Of a DNA stretch of 55,421 bases, positions 1 through 9,773 are shown one piece after another. This stretch comes from Pseudomonadota bacterium (GTDB taxonomy: Bacteria; Pseudomonadota; Alphaproteobacteria; Micavibrionales; Micavibrionaceae). Under the pieces are notes generated by a model. The model had not been told where the DNA came from. It worked only from the letters and a program-made list of their open reading frames with translations, and did not search any database. Both the position numbers and the translations under genes were made by a program. The first letter of the stretch is position 1; each line of letters begins with the position of its first letter. The stretch is from positions 1 to 55,421 of the forward strand of contig CAUJHK010000076.1 of assembly GCA_963204715.1 (NCBI GenBank). The letters run 5' to 3'.

Positions 1-94
1 TGCTGCTATCTCGCAAGTCATAGAAGACATTGTCAATGAACTGATAGAAGCCAGCGTATCAAAGCTGGACAGAATACCCGACGAAGCGGCTTAA
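1..94 (+). CDS. C-terminal fragment of a CDS entering from the left edge (…AAISQVIEDIVNELIEASVSKLDRIPDEAA*)
   Basis: Open frame from base 2 to TAA at 92-94, continuing upstream of the window. Confidence 0.55.
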   Translation, partial: AAISQVIEDIVNELIEASVSKLDRIPDEAA

Positions 95-113
95 AGGGCA
101 TTTAAAATCTATT

Positions 114-662
114 ATGGATGATGATATAAAAAAAACTTCTAACCTTTCTTCTGACCAAGACGTGCAAGACATATTGGCGCAAGAAGACGTGGCGCTGGAT
201 GACGTTTTAAAAACCCAAGCCAGAAAACCGCAAGATGAAGTCGCGCTTCAGAAAAAGAAAAAATTTATAAAATATGGCTCCATAGGCGGCGCATGTTTGT
301 TTGTCTTGTTTTTGCTTTTCTCGTGTCAGCCCAGCAAAGGCCCTATGGAATATGGGGTTTGTTCTGTCTTCTTGGAAATGAACACGCCCTATCCTCACAC
401 GCTGAACTACACCGCCGTTGAAGGGTCTGCGACAGTTATTAGAATTTACTACACAAGCGTTGATCCCTTTGGCCAGTACAAAGAAGAAATGATCGAATGT
501 AAATACAGGTCTGATAAATGGGAGCTGGCGGAAATTAATAAGAATCGCCGCCCCATAGACCCTCAAGAGGTTAAGAAGTTTAACAGGCTTATTCCCAGCA
601 TTGTTGAAAGCGATCCATACCGTGTGATGCCGCCAAACTGGGAAAACCCGCTGACACGCTGA
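114..662 (+). CDS. Hypothetical single-pass membrane protein
   Basis: 182-aa ORF; one hydrophobic segment (YGSIGGACLFVLFLLFSC) after a basic stretch. Confidence 0.7.
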   Translation: MDDDIKKTSNLSSDQDVQDILAQEDVALDDVLKTQARKPQDEVALQKKKKFIKYGSIGGACLFVLFLLFSCQPSKGPMEYGVCSVFLEMNTPYPHTLNYTAVEGSATVIRIYYTSVDPFGQYKEEMIECKYRSDKWELAEINKNRRPIDPQEVKKFNRLIPSIVESDPYRVMPPNWENPLTR

Positions 663-663
663 T

Positions 664-1881
664 CTATTTCAGGGCAGATTTTCCCATCGCCTGATGCATA
701 AAAAAGCGGCGTACCTTTGGCAGTTTTTGTACCAACTTGAGGCCCAATGTTCTGGCGATGCGCACAGAAGTGGAGTTGTTGGAGAAAAGTCCGTTTAAAA
801 GGTCTGTCGCACCCGCCATCAAAGAATTGTCCAAACGACGCAGATGTTCATATTGCTTGAGCATTTTTTCATCACCATAGTCCTGTTGTTTTTCTTTGGC
901 GGCTATCAAAAGAGATGCCAGCGCGTCAATATCCCGCAGCCCCAGATTCAAACCCTGCCCTGCAATAGGGTGTATACCATGTGCGGCATCCGCAACCAAA
1001 GCCATCCGCGGTGCGGTATAGGATTGCGCATGCAGTAGCGTAAGTGGGTATGAAAAGCGTGTCCCTGCTTGCTCCACACGCCCGTAAGATGCGGGGAATC
1101 TTTCCTGCAAGGCTGCATTGAATGTTTTTTCATCCCACTCAAGGCAGGAATCTTTTTTGGCGCTGTGCTGTGTCCAGACGATAGAAGAGCGGTGGTTGCC
1201 GTTTGCGTCATCTGGCAGTGGCAGAATCGCAAAAGGGCCTTCTTGCCTGAAATCCTCTATCGCTATGTTGTTATGCGGATGTTCATGTCTGACAATGCAG
1301 ACAACCGCTTTCTGGTTAAAATCCTTGTTTCGTGTGGGTATGCCCGCCCATTGCCTTGTGAAAGACTTTCGGCCATCCGCACCAACCACAAGGCGCGACT
1401 TTATAGTTCTGCCATCTTCCAAAGTGCTGATAATTCGATCTTCCAAAAGCTGGTAGTCGGTGATGCGGGCAGGGGCTATATGGTGACAGGACGGAAATGT
1501 TTTTAACGCATCAAACAAAGCACGACGTAAGTCACGGTTTTCAACAACCCACCCAAGGCTTTGGGTGCTGACGTCTGTTGCTAGAAAATCCAGCAAAGTG
1601 GGAGATCCCGTTTCCACAACCTGAATGGTTTTGATGGGGCAGGCTTTTTCCTCTATTGTCTTCCACAGGCTGGCGCGCTGCATAATGATGGACGATCCGT
1701 AAGATATGGCCAGCGTGCGCCCGTCGAATGATTTTTTTTCAATGTCTTCAGGGTTGTCCATGTCAACGCAGGTGACATCAATGCCAGCTTTGCCAAGCAT
1801 CGCTGCCAGCGCGCACCCCGAAGGCCCGCCGCCTGCAATCAGAATATCTGTATTTATAACGGTGCTTTTGTTTTTGCGCAT
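664..1881 (-). CDS. UbiH/UbiF/VisC/COQ6-family FAD-dependent monooxygenase
   Basis: N-terminal DILIAGGGPSGCALAAMLGKAGIDVTCVD, GADGRKSFTR and LVADAAHGIHPIAGQGLNLGLRD motifs. The track start (2016) overlaps the upstream gene and its terminator; ATG at 1881 preferred. Confidence 0.85.
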   Translation of the reverse strand: MRKNKSTVINTDILIAGGGPSGCALAAMLGKAGIDVTCVDMDNPEDIEKKSFDGRTLAISYGSSIIMQRASLWKTIEEKACPIKTIQVVETGSPTLLDFLATDVSTQSLGWVVENRDLRRALFDALKTFPSCHHIAPARITDYQLLEDRIISTLEDGRTIKSRLVVGADGRKSFTRQWAGIPTRNKDFNQKAVVCIVRHEHPHNNIAIEDFRQEGPFAILPLPDDANGNHRSSIVWTQHSAKKDSCLEWDEKTFNAALQERFPASYGRVEQAGTRFSYPLTLLHAQSYTAPRMALVADAAHGIHPIAGQGLNLGLRDIDALASLLIAAKEKQQDYGDEKMLKQYEHLRRLDNSLMAGATDLLNGLFSNNSTSVRIARTLGLKLVQKLPKVRRFFMHQAMGKSALK

Positions 1882-1929
1882 AGCTTCATTGTATAGCCCC
1901 AGCTTTTCGCAATGACAAGGTTGGGCCAG

Positions 1930-1953
1930 AAAAAGGGGGCCATAAAGGCCCCC
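1930..1953 (-). terminator. Rho-independent terminator after the IcmC-like gene
   Basis: Minus strand: GGGGGCC-TTTAT-GGCCCCC followed by TTTTT. Confidence 0.7.
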
Positions 1954-1981
1954 GTCGAGTTTTTTTACCAGGGAGGTAAAA

Positions 1982-2968
1982 TCAGTTGAAGATGATTCCG
2001 TAATTGGTAATACCAAGCGTGTTCTGTACCGCCATAATCACCGCACCAAGGTTGATGGCCAGCGCGCCGCCAATCAGGTGGGTAATGCCCGCCATCATGG
2101 ACGCTTGTGAGTTTCCTTCCGCCACGCCGCGCACGATAAACAACCCGCGCACAACAGATATCCAGCCAATAATAACGGCAAAGCCAATAATGGCTGAAAT
2201 CACGGCATGGACATGAGTAACAGATGTCCCAAGGCCTGCTGTGTATTGCAATGTGCCTTGTGGCGTGATGGTGGTGTTACCAAACAATGTTCCATTCAAA
2301 AAGGTGACGATGGAGTTGATGGAAAACAGGGCGCCAGCAATCATAAACGTGGTGAATGTGCCTATGCCTGTAGGGCCGCGCGGGCCTTCTTGTTCAGATT
2401 TCAAGAGGCGTGAAATGCCTATAAAAACAAAAACGAAAGCCGCTAGCCATGCAACCCAGCTCGCCGCGAAAATAGTCGGGCTCATCAGATTGCCAACAAG
2501 CTGGACAATCATGGCATCAAGACCAGAGCCCCCTGCCGTATGTGCAACGTTACCGCCGCTTGTGGTGTATGAGGCTCCAGGGCCTTGAATGGTGGTAATA
2601 ACAGCATCCACGATCATGGGGGTGGCCAAAAACGCACCGCCTGCCAAAAATCGTTTTATGGGGTCCCATATAGGGACAGAGTTGGGATTTTCAACATGGT
2701 CGCGCAGTTTCATAATGGCCAAAAATCCGCAGATAAGCCCGCACGTATAGGCAAGGCCAGCAAAAATACCAGGCAGGGTGGATGTTCCGTTCAAAAAGTT
2801 ACACACCATGCCGCCCAGCGTCCCAGCGGTGCATGACCCCCCCGTCGCAGGTGTCGGTGCGGCTTGTGCAAAAGCCTGCGCGGGTATCATAACCCACAGG
2901 GCGACCATGGCCCAGACGCCAGTCCGCATAATGGAAAATCCTGTATCATTGTCTTTAATCTTGTTCAT
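1982..2968 (-). CDS. Multi-pass membrane protein with signal peptide, IcmC/DotE-like (type IVB secretion/conjugation family)
   Basis: Signal peptide MRTGVWAMVALWVMIPAQAFA; several TM segments; MKLRDHVENPNSVPIWDPIKRFLAGGAFLATP resembles IcmC/DotE family. Confidence 0.55.
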   Translation of the reverse strand: MNKIKDNDTGFSIMRTGVWAMVALWVMIPAQAFAQAAPTPATGGSCTAGTLGGMVCNFLNGTSTLPGIFAGLAYTCGLICGFLAIMKLRDHVENPNSVPIWDPIKRFLAGGAFLATPMIVDAVITTIQGPGASYTTSGGNVAHTAGGSGLDAMIVQLVGNLMSPTIFAASWVAWLAAFVFVFIGISRLLKSEQEGPRGPTGIGTFTTFMIAGALFSINSIVTFLNGTLFGNTTITPQGTLQYTAGLGTSVTHVHAVISAIIGFAVIIGWISVVRGLFIVRGVAEGNSQASMMAGITHLIGGALAINLGAVIMAVQNTLGITNYGIIFN

Positions 2969-3083
2969 AGATGTCCTTACCCCATATCTACACTTCAAAG
3001 TATATCATAGAGGCTTAATAAAATGGAAATTTGCCACTATCGAGCAAAAAAACCGTAAAAACTGTTGTTTTTCAATGTGTTAT

Positions 3084-3752
3084 TTATGCAACGGGGGCGT
3101 CAACCTTGACGGACAAATCCGTGGCGATGGGCTCATCATCCACCATGCGGATCATTCCGCCGGGTTCGACTGCAAAATTGGCAATAAACAAAGCGTTGGA
3201 GTAATAAACCACGGCATCGCACATAAAGTTGCCCGTTTCGCTTTTGCCTTCATAGGAGGCGGGGCGGATGGTGCCTTCAATGACCGAGCGGGTACGATCA
3301 TCAATATTTTTGGGCATATAGGGGTCATCCATGCTTTCCGCAATCAGGAAAGGCCCATCTTCTCCGCGCACAAAAAAGCAGAAAAACTTTAAGTATTCCA
3401 ATACGTTATCATCTGTAATTTTAACAGGTGCCTTGGCATTGACCTCATGAATAGGGGGTGATGTGCCATTGAGCCAGTAAAGGTTGCCTTGGTCTGTCAG
3501 GTAGTAAATATAAAGGTTTGCTGGTGTCCAGGCGGGGTCTTTGACGCGGATCATGGCAACCTGATCATAAAAGGGTAGCATGCGGTAGTCCACTTTGGTC
3601 GTGGCCGCGCTTACTTTATATTTTCCGCCAATGGGGTTGACCTGATCCAGAAATCCAGCCAATTCATCCCCTTCAACGGGTGTCCATTTGTTGTCTATAT
3701 ACATGGGTAAAAATACCTGCGAAATTGCGTCAAAGTCTATGGTTACAGCCAA
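3084..3752 (-). CDS. Hypothetical protein
   Basis: 222-aa ORF with good coding character; no family recognised. Confidence 0.65.
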   Translation of the reverse strand: MAVTIDFDAISQVFLPMYIDNKWTPVEGDELAGFLDQVNPIGGKYKVSAATTKVDYRMLPFYDQVAMIRVKDPAWTPANLYIYYLTDQGNLYWLNGTSPPIHEVNAKAPVKITDDNVLEYLKFFCFFVRGEDGPFLIAESMDDPYMPKNIDDRTRSVIEGTIRPASYEGKSETGNFMCDAVVYYSNALFIANFAVEPGGMIRMVDDEPIATDLSVKVDAPVA

Positions 3753-3906
3753 TAGGATAAAGCCTTAAGTGCCTGAAATCAATGCCTGTCTTATTGGCAC
3801 TATGGCCGCATAAAAATTAAATCGCAAGAAAAATTGACATCGGGGTCATTACGGGTTAAAACAACGTCCGAAATTACACAAAATAAAGAAAAAATAAGGT
3901 TTACCC

Positions 3907-4041
3907 ATGAAACGCACATATCAACCAAGCCAACTTGTTCGCAAACGCCGCCATGGTTTTCGCGCCCGTATGGCAACTGTCGATGGCCGTCAGGTTTTGG
4001 CACGTCGTCGCGCAAAAGGCCGCAAGCGTCTTTGCGCTTAG
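3907..4041 (+). CDS. rpmH: 50S ribosomal protein L34 (44 aa, absent from the ORF track)
   Basis: Direct translation [44 protein letters not shown]; followed by rnpA. Confidence 0.98.
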   Translation: MKRTYQPSQLVRKRRHGFRARMATVDGRQVLARRRAKGRKRLCA

Positions 4042-4088
4042 TTTTTGGCCCTTGCGACGTTAGGCCAATTTGAAAAGGGTCTAATGGA

Positions 4089-4454
4089 ATGAAAGCCACC
4101 AAATCAGATCTTCAAAAAATAGACCGCCTTCAAAAGCGGTCTGATTTTTTATTGTTGAACACGCACGCCACAAAGTGGGTTTCAAAAAGCATGATTGTGC
4201 TTGCACTGGACAACCAGCTTGGCCATCCTCGCTATGGCATTACAGTCACCAAAAAGCTTGAAAAAACATCGGTGGGGCGCAACCGCATGAAAAGAAGGTT
4301 GCGCAACATAGCGGCTGAACATTTAAGCGCACATGCGCATCTCTCTAAAGACTATGTGCTGATAGCGCGTAGCGGCGTGGCCACAAAGCCTTATGAGGAT
4401 TTGTCACGTGAATTTCTATGGTGTCTGGAAAAGCTTGGCCATGTGGGCAATTGA
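4089..4454 (+). CDS. rnpA: Ribonuclease P protein component
   Basis: [23 protein letters not shown] motif; rpmH-rnpA-yidD-yidC synteny. Confidence 0.95.
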   Translation: MKATKSDLQKIDRLQKRSDFLLLNTHATKWVSKSMIVLALDNQLGHPRYGITVTKKLEKTSVGRNRMKRRLRNIAAEHLSAHAHLSKDYVLIARSGVATKPYEDLSREFLWCLEKLGHVGN

Positions 4455-4740
4455 TCTTCCCAAAAATCTACTCAAACTCCTTATCCGTGGTTATGGCTAT
4501 GTGCTCTCACCCTGGCTGGGCGTGAACAAGTGCCGCTTTTGCCCTACCTGTTCGCACTATGCCCTTGAGGCGCTGGACAGGCATGGGGCTATAAAAGGCA
4601 GTGTTCTGGCCCTTAAACGTCTTATGAAATGCCACCCATGGTATAAAGGCGGGATGATAGATGAAGTGCCATCGAGCATTGATTGGAAAGGTATCATGGG
4701 CTATAACTCGGCCTGCAAAAGCAAGGACATGCCTGACTAA
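4441..4740 (+). CDS. yidD: Membrane protein insertion efficiency factor YidD
   Basis: [32 protein letters not shown] signature; start overlaps the 3' end of rnpA. Confidence 0.93.
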   Translation: MWAIDLPKNLLKLLIRGYGYVLSPWLGVNKCRFCPTCSHYALEALDRHGAIKGSVLALKRLMKCHPWYKGGMIDEVPSSIDWKGIMGYNSACKSKDMPD

Positions 4741-4785
4741 AGGCAGCTCTTTGCATGGATTATAATTTTTAAAAAAGAAACAAGC

Positions 4786-6675
4786 ATGCAAAACAACAAT
4801 CAAATGCACCCGCAAGATATGCGAAACCTTATTCTCTTTGCGGTTTTTTCCATTGCCATGTGGCTGTCCTACGATCATTTCATCGCTCGCCCGCATGCGC
4901 TGGAATTACAAAAAACGCAGGCGGCCGTGAAAGCGGCAACCATGGCGGCAGCCCCTGCCGAAATGCTCGACACAGCCATTGTAAAACCGCGCGCGGAAAT
5001 TCTTGGCGATACGGGCCGCGTTGTCATTGACACACCCTCGCTCAAGGGCTCAATCAATCTGGTCGGTGCAAGGCTGGATGATCTTGCGCTCAAAGCCTAT
5101 TTCAAAACTGTTGATAAAAAAGACCCTGTGGAATTGCTCTCGCCTGCGCGCACAGCCTATCCAAGATATGTGGAAACGGGCTGGGTTACAAAATCACAAG
5201 TTTTGGGACTGCCAGATGATAAAACACAATGGTCGGTATTATCAGGCGATAAACTCACACCCCAAACGCCTGTGACGCTTTCCTACACGGCCGATGGTGT
5301 GCGCTATGAAAAGATTTTTAGTGTGGATGATGATTTTGGTTTTTCTATAGAAAACCGTATCACCAATATATCAGGCGCGGCGTTAATATTGCACCCCTAC
5401 GCCCTGGTGACAGAACATGGCATGCCAGAAGATTTTAGCAATATGGGCGTGGTGCATGAGGGGCCTATAGGCTACATCGATGAAAAACTCCATGAAAGAA
5501 ACTATAAATATTTTGAAAAAACACCTGAAGATATTTTGTCTGGTAAAAACGGATGGATTGGATTAACAGGAAAATACTGGCTTACCGCCCTCGCGCCTGA
5601 AGCACCTGAAGATACGCGCTTTCGCTTTATATCCTCCAAAGCCATTAGTGAAAAAACCAAAACCCGTTATCAAACAGATATTACAGGCACTGAGCATATC
5701 ATCAAGACGGGGGATTCCCTGTCCTACAAGCTGCATGTTTTCTCAGGGCCCAAAAAGCTGGATATGCTTGAAAAGTATGAAAAGCAGTGGGGTATCCCGC
5801 ACTTTGACTTGGCCGTGGATTTTGGCTGGTTTTATTTTTTGACCAAGCCTTTCTTTCTAATCATCAACTGGCTTTATGGCGTGGTGGGAAATTTTGGTAT
5901 TGCCATTATTTTGTTCACTTGCATTTTGCGCGTGTTTATTTTCCCGCTGGCCAACACATCCTATAAATCTTTTGCCAAGTTGCGTAAAGTTTCGCCAGAG
6001 ATGTATGAAATCCGTCATAAATATAAAGACGACAAGGTAAAGTTACAGCAAGAGCTGGTTGCCCTGTACCAGCGTCATAACGTCAATCCTATGGCGGGGT
6101 GCCTGCCAATCATTGTGCAAATTCCTATTTTCTTTTCTTTGTATAAGGTTTTGTCAAACACCATTGAAATGCGTCACGCCCCCTTCTTTGGATGGATTCA
6201 GGATTTGTCAGCCAAAGATCCTACCAGCATCACAAATGCCTTTGGCCTGCTTCCTTGGGATGCCCCCAATTTCCTGCATGTTGGTATCTGGCCAATTTTG
6301 ATGATGCTGGGCATGATTGTGCAAAAGAATTTATCACCCCCGCCAGATGATCCTATACAGGCTCGCATCATGGGGCTTATGCCTTATATGATGACGCTTA
6401 TCATGTCACGCTTTGCCAGCGGTCTGGTCATTTACTGGACTATCAACAACCTTTTGGGCATCATCCAGCAGATGATTATCATGCGCTCCATGGGTGTTCC
6501 TATCCACTTGTTCTCATCCGACAAAGACAAGAAAAAGCTGGAGCAGGAAATTAAGGAAGGGCCTTCTGTTCATCCTTCTCTTGAAATGATTGAAGAAGAG
6601 ATAGAAGAAACGCTCGAGGGGCTGGATGGAAAAACCATTTCCAAACCAAAGCCCAAAAAGAAAAAGAAAAAATAA
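4786..6675 (+). CDS. yidC: Membrane protein insertase YidC
   Basis: 629 aa; VVGNFGIAIILFTCILRVFIFPLAN, NPMAGCLPIIVQIPIFFSLYKVL; Lys-rich tail. Confidence 0.97.
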   Translation: MQNNNQMHPQDMRNLILFAVFSIAMWLSYDHFIARPHALELQKTQAAVKAATMAAAPAEMLDTAIVKPRAEILGDTGRVVIDTPSLKGSINLVGARLDDLALKAYFKTVDKKDPVELLSPARTAYPRYVETGWVTKSQVLGLPDDKTQWSVLSGDKLTPQTPVTLSYTADGVRYEKIFSVDDDFGFSIENRITNISGAALILHPYALVTEHGMPEDFSNMGVVHEGPIGYIDEKLHERNYKYFEKTPEDILSGKNGWIGLTGKYWLTALAPEAPEDTRFRFISSKAISEKTKTRYQTDITGTEHIIKTGDSLSYKLHVFSGPKKLDMLEKYEKQWGIPHFDLAVDFGWFYFLTKPFFLIINWLYGVVGNFGIAIILFTCILRVFIFPLANTSYKSFAKLRKVSPEMYEIRHKYKDDKVKLQQELVALYQRHNVNPMAGCLPIIVQIPIFFSLYKVLSNTIEMRHAPFFGWIQDLSAKDPTSITNAFGLLPWDAPNFLHVGIWPILMMLGMIVQKNLSPPPDDPIQARIMGLMPYMMTLIMSRFASGLVIYWTINNLLGIIQQMIIMRSMGVPIHLFSSDKDKKKLEQEIKEGPSVHPSLEMIEEEIEETLEGLDGKTISKPKPKKKKKK

Positions 6676-7304
6676 TGGATGACTTTACACCAGAAGAGCT
6701 GGAAGCGGCGCGCATTATATTTGCCGGCAATTGTGATTTCATGTGGGGCTCGGCTGATTTACAACAGCTTCCCCCGCCTGATTTTACCGAAATTGCCTTT
6801 GCGGGGCGATCAAATGTCGGAAAGTCATCTCTTGTAAACGCGCTGACAGGGCGCAACACGCTGGCAAAAACATCGAACACGCCAGGGCGCACCCAGCAGC
6901 TCAATTTTTTTAATCTGGGCGGGTATGTATATCTGGTGGATATGCCAGGCTATGGTTATGCCAAGGTGTCCAAAGAACAGCGCAAAAATTGGGACAAGCT
7001 TATCTTTGAATATCTGCGCGGCCGCCCCAATTTAAAATCAGTCCTTATATTGATTGACTCGCGCCATGGCCTGAAGGAATCGGATATCCATTTGATGGAT
7101 CTTTTGGATAAGGCCGCAGTGGGGTATCGCATCATTCTTACCAAGGCAGACAAATCTTCCAAAAAGCAGATAGAAGAGGTTTCAAAGTCTGTTATGGATG
7201 TTTTGAAAAAGCACCCCGCCGCCTACCCTTCTGTCTTTGTCACAAGTTCTGAAAAAAGCACAGGGCTTGAAGAATTGCGCGCTATGATTATTGCGCTAAA
7301 ATAA
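6675..7304 (+). CDS. engB: Ribosome biogenesis GTP-binding protein EngB/YsxC
   Basis: AGRSNVGKSSLVNALTGR, TPGRTQQLNFF, DMPGYGYAKV, TKADK motifs. Confidence 0.96.
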   Translation: MDDFTPEELEAARIIFAGNCDFMWGSADLQQLPPPDFTEIAFAGRSNVGKSSLVNALTGRNTLAKTSNTPGRTQQLNFFNLGGYVYLVDMPGYGYAKVSKEQRKNWDKLIFEYLRGRPNLKSVLILIDSRHGLKESDIHLMDLLDKAAVGYRIILTKADKSSKKQIEEVSKSVMDVLKKHPAAYPSVFVTSSEKSTGLEELRAMIIALK

Positions 7305-7968
7305 TATTGTAATAGGCAAATATTGTCGCGCCCGCGTCTGACACACAAAGGGCGGGGTAACCGTCACAGGCGGCGCAGCTTGTTGTATCCAAAACATCTC
7401 CGCCGCCGCCATCCTCTGTTGAAAGAAGGATGTTTTTAAACGTGCCTGCCAGGGCGGGAATAGTGGTGTCATCTTTAATTTTTTTGTTCAAATTCTCGCA
7501 GATGGATTGTGATATGCCATAGGCCACAAGCATTACATCGTTTTCGCTTGAAGGCGTCCACTCTATGTTGGTTTCGCCGTTGATGTACCATCCGCTTGCT
7601 GGCACTGTGGTGGCTGGAAAAATGCTTGTATCGGCAATTTGATAGCTCAAGCCGCCGCCTTGGGGGTGGAACACTTTGTCCGCGTAGGGCGCGTTGTCAA
7701 AACTGGGGCTATTGGGGTGTGAAAAGACAAGATTGGCAGAATTTGTTCCGCTCATCACCATCTGGTCAATGACGTTTTTGGCAGAACCTGTATAGGCAAT
7801 CACCTTGGTTGTTAACACCTCTTTGGTTTCATAGCTTAAATCATCATTGTCCTGATCACCTTGCTGCGCAATCACCATTGTCAGGGCGGCCAGCAGTGCC
7901 AGCGCCAGAATGATATAAATCAGGGCATTTCCGTTTTGGGTTTTTGCTCTTTTGGTCTCGAAATTCAT
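7288..7968 (-). CDS. Pilin-like membrane-anchored protein (paralogue of the 53.2 kb ORF)
   Basis: N-terminal QNGNALIYIILALALLAALTM anchor; shares VFxPxGGGxxY, CExxN and a terminal YYxxxL pattern with 53205..53921. Confidence 0.65.
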   Translation of the reverse strand: MNFETKRAKTQNGNALIYIILALALLAALTMVIAQQGDQDNDDLSYETKEVLTTKVIAYTGSAKNVIDQMVMSGTNSANLVFSHPNSPSFDNAPYADKVFHPQGGGLSYQIADTSIFPATTVPASGWYINGETNIEWTPSSENDVMLVAYGISQSICENLNKKIKDDTTIPALAGTFKNILLSTEDGGGGDVLDTTSCAACDGYPALCVSDAGATIFAYYNIILAQ

Positions 7969-8007
7969 TGGAACTCACTGCAAATTATGGTTATTCTCTA
8001 ACCTATC

Positions 8008-9252
8008 ATGGATATAGCATCATTTTTACAAGAACTTGGCCTTCATCCCCTGTCTTTGGCAGTAGGGGCACTGGCGGGCACAGCCATCACAGGGCTATGG
8101 CTGGGTTTAAGCCTTGCGCGCGCGGGGCGCGATATTGCCGCGCTCGAGGCAAGGCTGGATTCTGAAAAAAATGCGATGGGAGATCATTTTAAAGCATTGG
8201 CGCAAATAGCCCTGCAATCCAACAACGAACAATTTTTGGCACTGGCGGGCGAACGGTTAAAGGCGGCGAATGAACGAGGCGCGAATGACCTTGATAAAAG
8301 AACCATTGAAATTGAAAAACTGGTCAAGCCCATTGAAAAAGAGCTGGTGCGCCTCAATACGCTATCCGAACAAATGCAAGGCACAGACAAAACTTTGCGT
8401 GAGGAATTGTTATCGCTTCAAAAAGAAACATCTAAATTATCGGGCGTTTTGCGCAACCCCTCCGCACAAGGTAAATGGGGCGAGTTTGTGCTGGAAACCA
8501 TATTGGACAAAGCGCATCTAATTAAAGGCATTCATTATAATACCCAAGAACAGATTGAAGGCGGCAAAAGACCTGATGTTATCATCAATCTGCATGATGG
8601 GTTTCGAATTGCAATAGATTCAAAAGCCCCTATCAATGACTACATCAGGCGACTGGAAGATGATTTGTCGGATGAGGATTCCATGCATATTCAGGCCAAC
8701 ATGGCGCGCGCCGTTCGCGCCCATGTCAAAGCTTTGGGGTCAAAAACATATCAAGACAATATTTCGGGAAGTGACTTTGTTATCTTGTTCTTGCCCTCTG
8801 AAGTTGTGTTTAGCGCAACCTTGCGCTCAGACCCAGACATTGTGGATTTTGCATCTGAAAACCATGTGGTAATAGCATCGCCCACCTTGATTATATCCCT
8901 TTTGCGCGTTGTGGGCTTGTCATGGCGTCAGGTTGAAATGGCCAAAAACGCGGCGGAGATTGCAAATCTGGGTGCAGAACTTCATAAGCGGTTTTCAAAA
9001 TTTCTTGATCACTTTGGGAAAATCGGCAAAAACATCAATGCGGCGCTTGTGTCTTACAATGACGCTGTAGGGTCGGCAGAACGCTCCGTTCTTCCAGCTG
9101 CTCGTAAATTTGAAAAACTAAATGCGATTGCGCCAGCCTCTCGCGTTCCTGATATGGCGGTCATTGAAAACGCGCCGCGCCGATTGCTCAGTGATATGGA
9201 AGTGCAAGACATAGACGACGACACAGATTCGAACAAGGTTATAAATGGATAA
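8008..9252 (+). CDS. rmuC: DNA recombination protein RmuC
   Basis: Coiled-coil N-terminus; AQGKWGEFVLETIL, RPDVIINL, IDSKAPI, ATLRSDPDIVDFA…VIASPTLIISLLR. Confidence 0.93.
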   Translation: MDIASFLQELGLHPLSLAVGALAGTAITGLWLGLSLARAGRDIAALEARLDSEKNAMGDHFKALAQIALQSNNEQFLALAGERLKAANERGANDLDKRTIEIEKLVKPIEKELVRLNTLSEQMQGTDKTLREELLSLQKETSKLSGVLRNPSAQGKWGEFVLETILDKAHLIKGIHYNTQEQIEGGKRPDVIINLHDGFRIAIDSKAPINDYIRRLEDDLSDEDSMHIQANMARAVRAHVKALGSKTYQDNISGSDFVILFLPSEVVFSATLRSDPDIVDFASENHVVIASPTLIISLLRVVGLSWRQVEMAKNAAEIANLGAELHKRFSKFLDHFGKIGKNINAALVSYNDAVGSAERSVLPAARKFEKLNAIAPASRVPDMAVIENAPRRLLSDMEVQDIDDDTDSNKVING

Positions 9253-9769
9253 GTATGACATTATAAAAGTGCCAGACCCTGTTTTAAAGGCTACGGCAAA
9301 AGCTGTCGGCACGGTGGATGATGCGCTTCGCAAGCAATTGGATAAGATGCTTGTCACCATGTATGATGCACCGGGTATTGGCCTTGCCGCCAATCAGGTG
9401 GGCATGCTCAACCGCGTTTTGGTGATGGACATCGCGCAGCGTGAAGAAATTGATACCCGTAAACCTATTTTTATGATTAACCCTGAAATCATCTGGACAT
9501 CGGATGAACCCAGCCTGTGGGAAGAGGGGTGCCTGTCTATCCCTGGTCAATATGCTGAAGTAGAACGCCCCTTAGAAGTGCGTGTGCGCTACATTGACTA
9601 TCACGGCAAACAACAAGAAGATTTGTTCGAAGGGCTTGGCTCGCATTGTGTTCAACATGAAATTGATCATCTGAACGGTGTTTTGTTTATCGACCATATC
9701 TCAAGCCTTAAAAGAAACATGATTTTAAAAAAAATAAAAAAGCAGATGAAAGAATCTGAGGCACTGTAG
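9245..9769 (+). CDS. def: Peptide deformylase
   Basis: GIGLAANQVG, EEGCLSIPG, HCVQHEIDHLNG. Confidence 0.97.
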   Translation: MDKYDIIKVPDPVLKATAKAVGTVDDALRKQLDKMLVTMYDAPGIGLAANQVGMLNRVLVMDIAQREEIDTRKPIFMINPEIIWTSDEPSLWEEGCLSIPGQYAEVERPLEVRVRYIDYHGKQQEDLFEGLGSHCVQHEIDHLNGVLFIDHISSLKRNMILKKIKKQMKESEAL

Positions 9770-9773
9770 GCCT

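Noticed and set aside
1069-1506. Plus-strand ORFs of 112-145 aa opposite the UbiH-like gene
   Set aside because: Antisense shadows of a well-supported gene with no domain, SD or coding signature; the same applies to most antisense ORFs in the track
3753-3906. Possible oriC/dnaA region because rpmH-rnpA-yidC is often origin-proximal
   Set aside because: No DnaA-box cluster, AT-rich unwinding region or dnaA gene is seen upstream of rpmH
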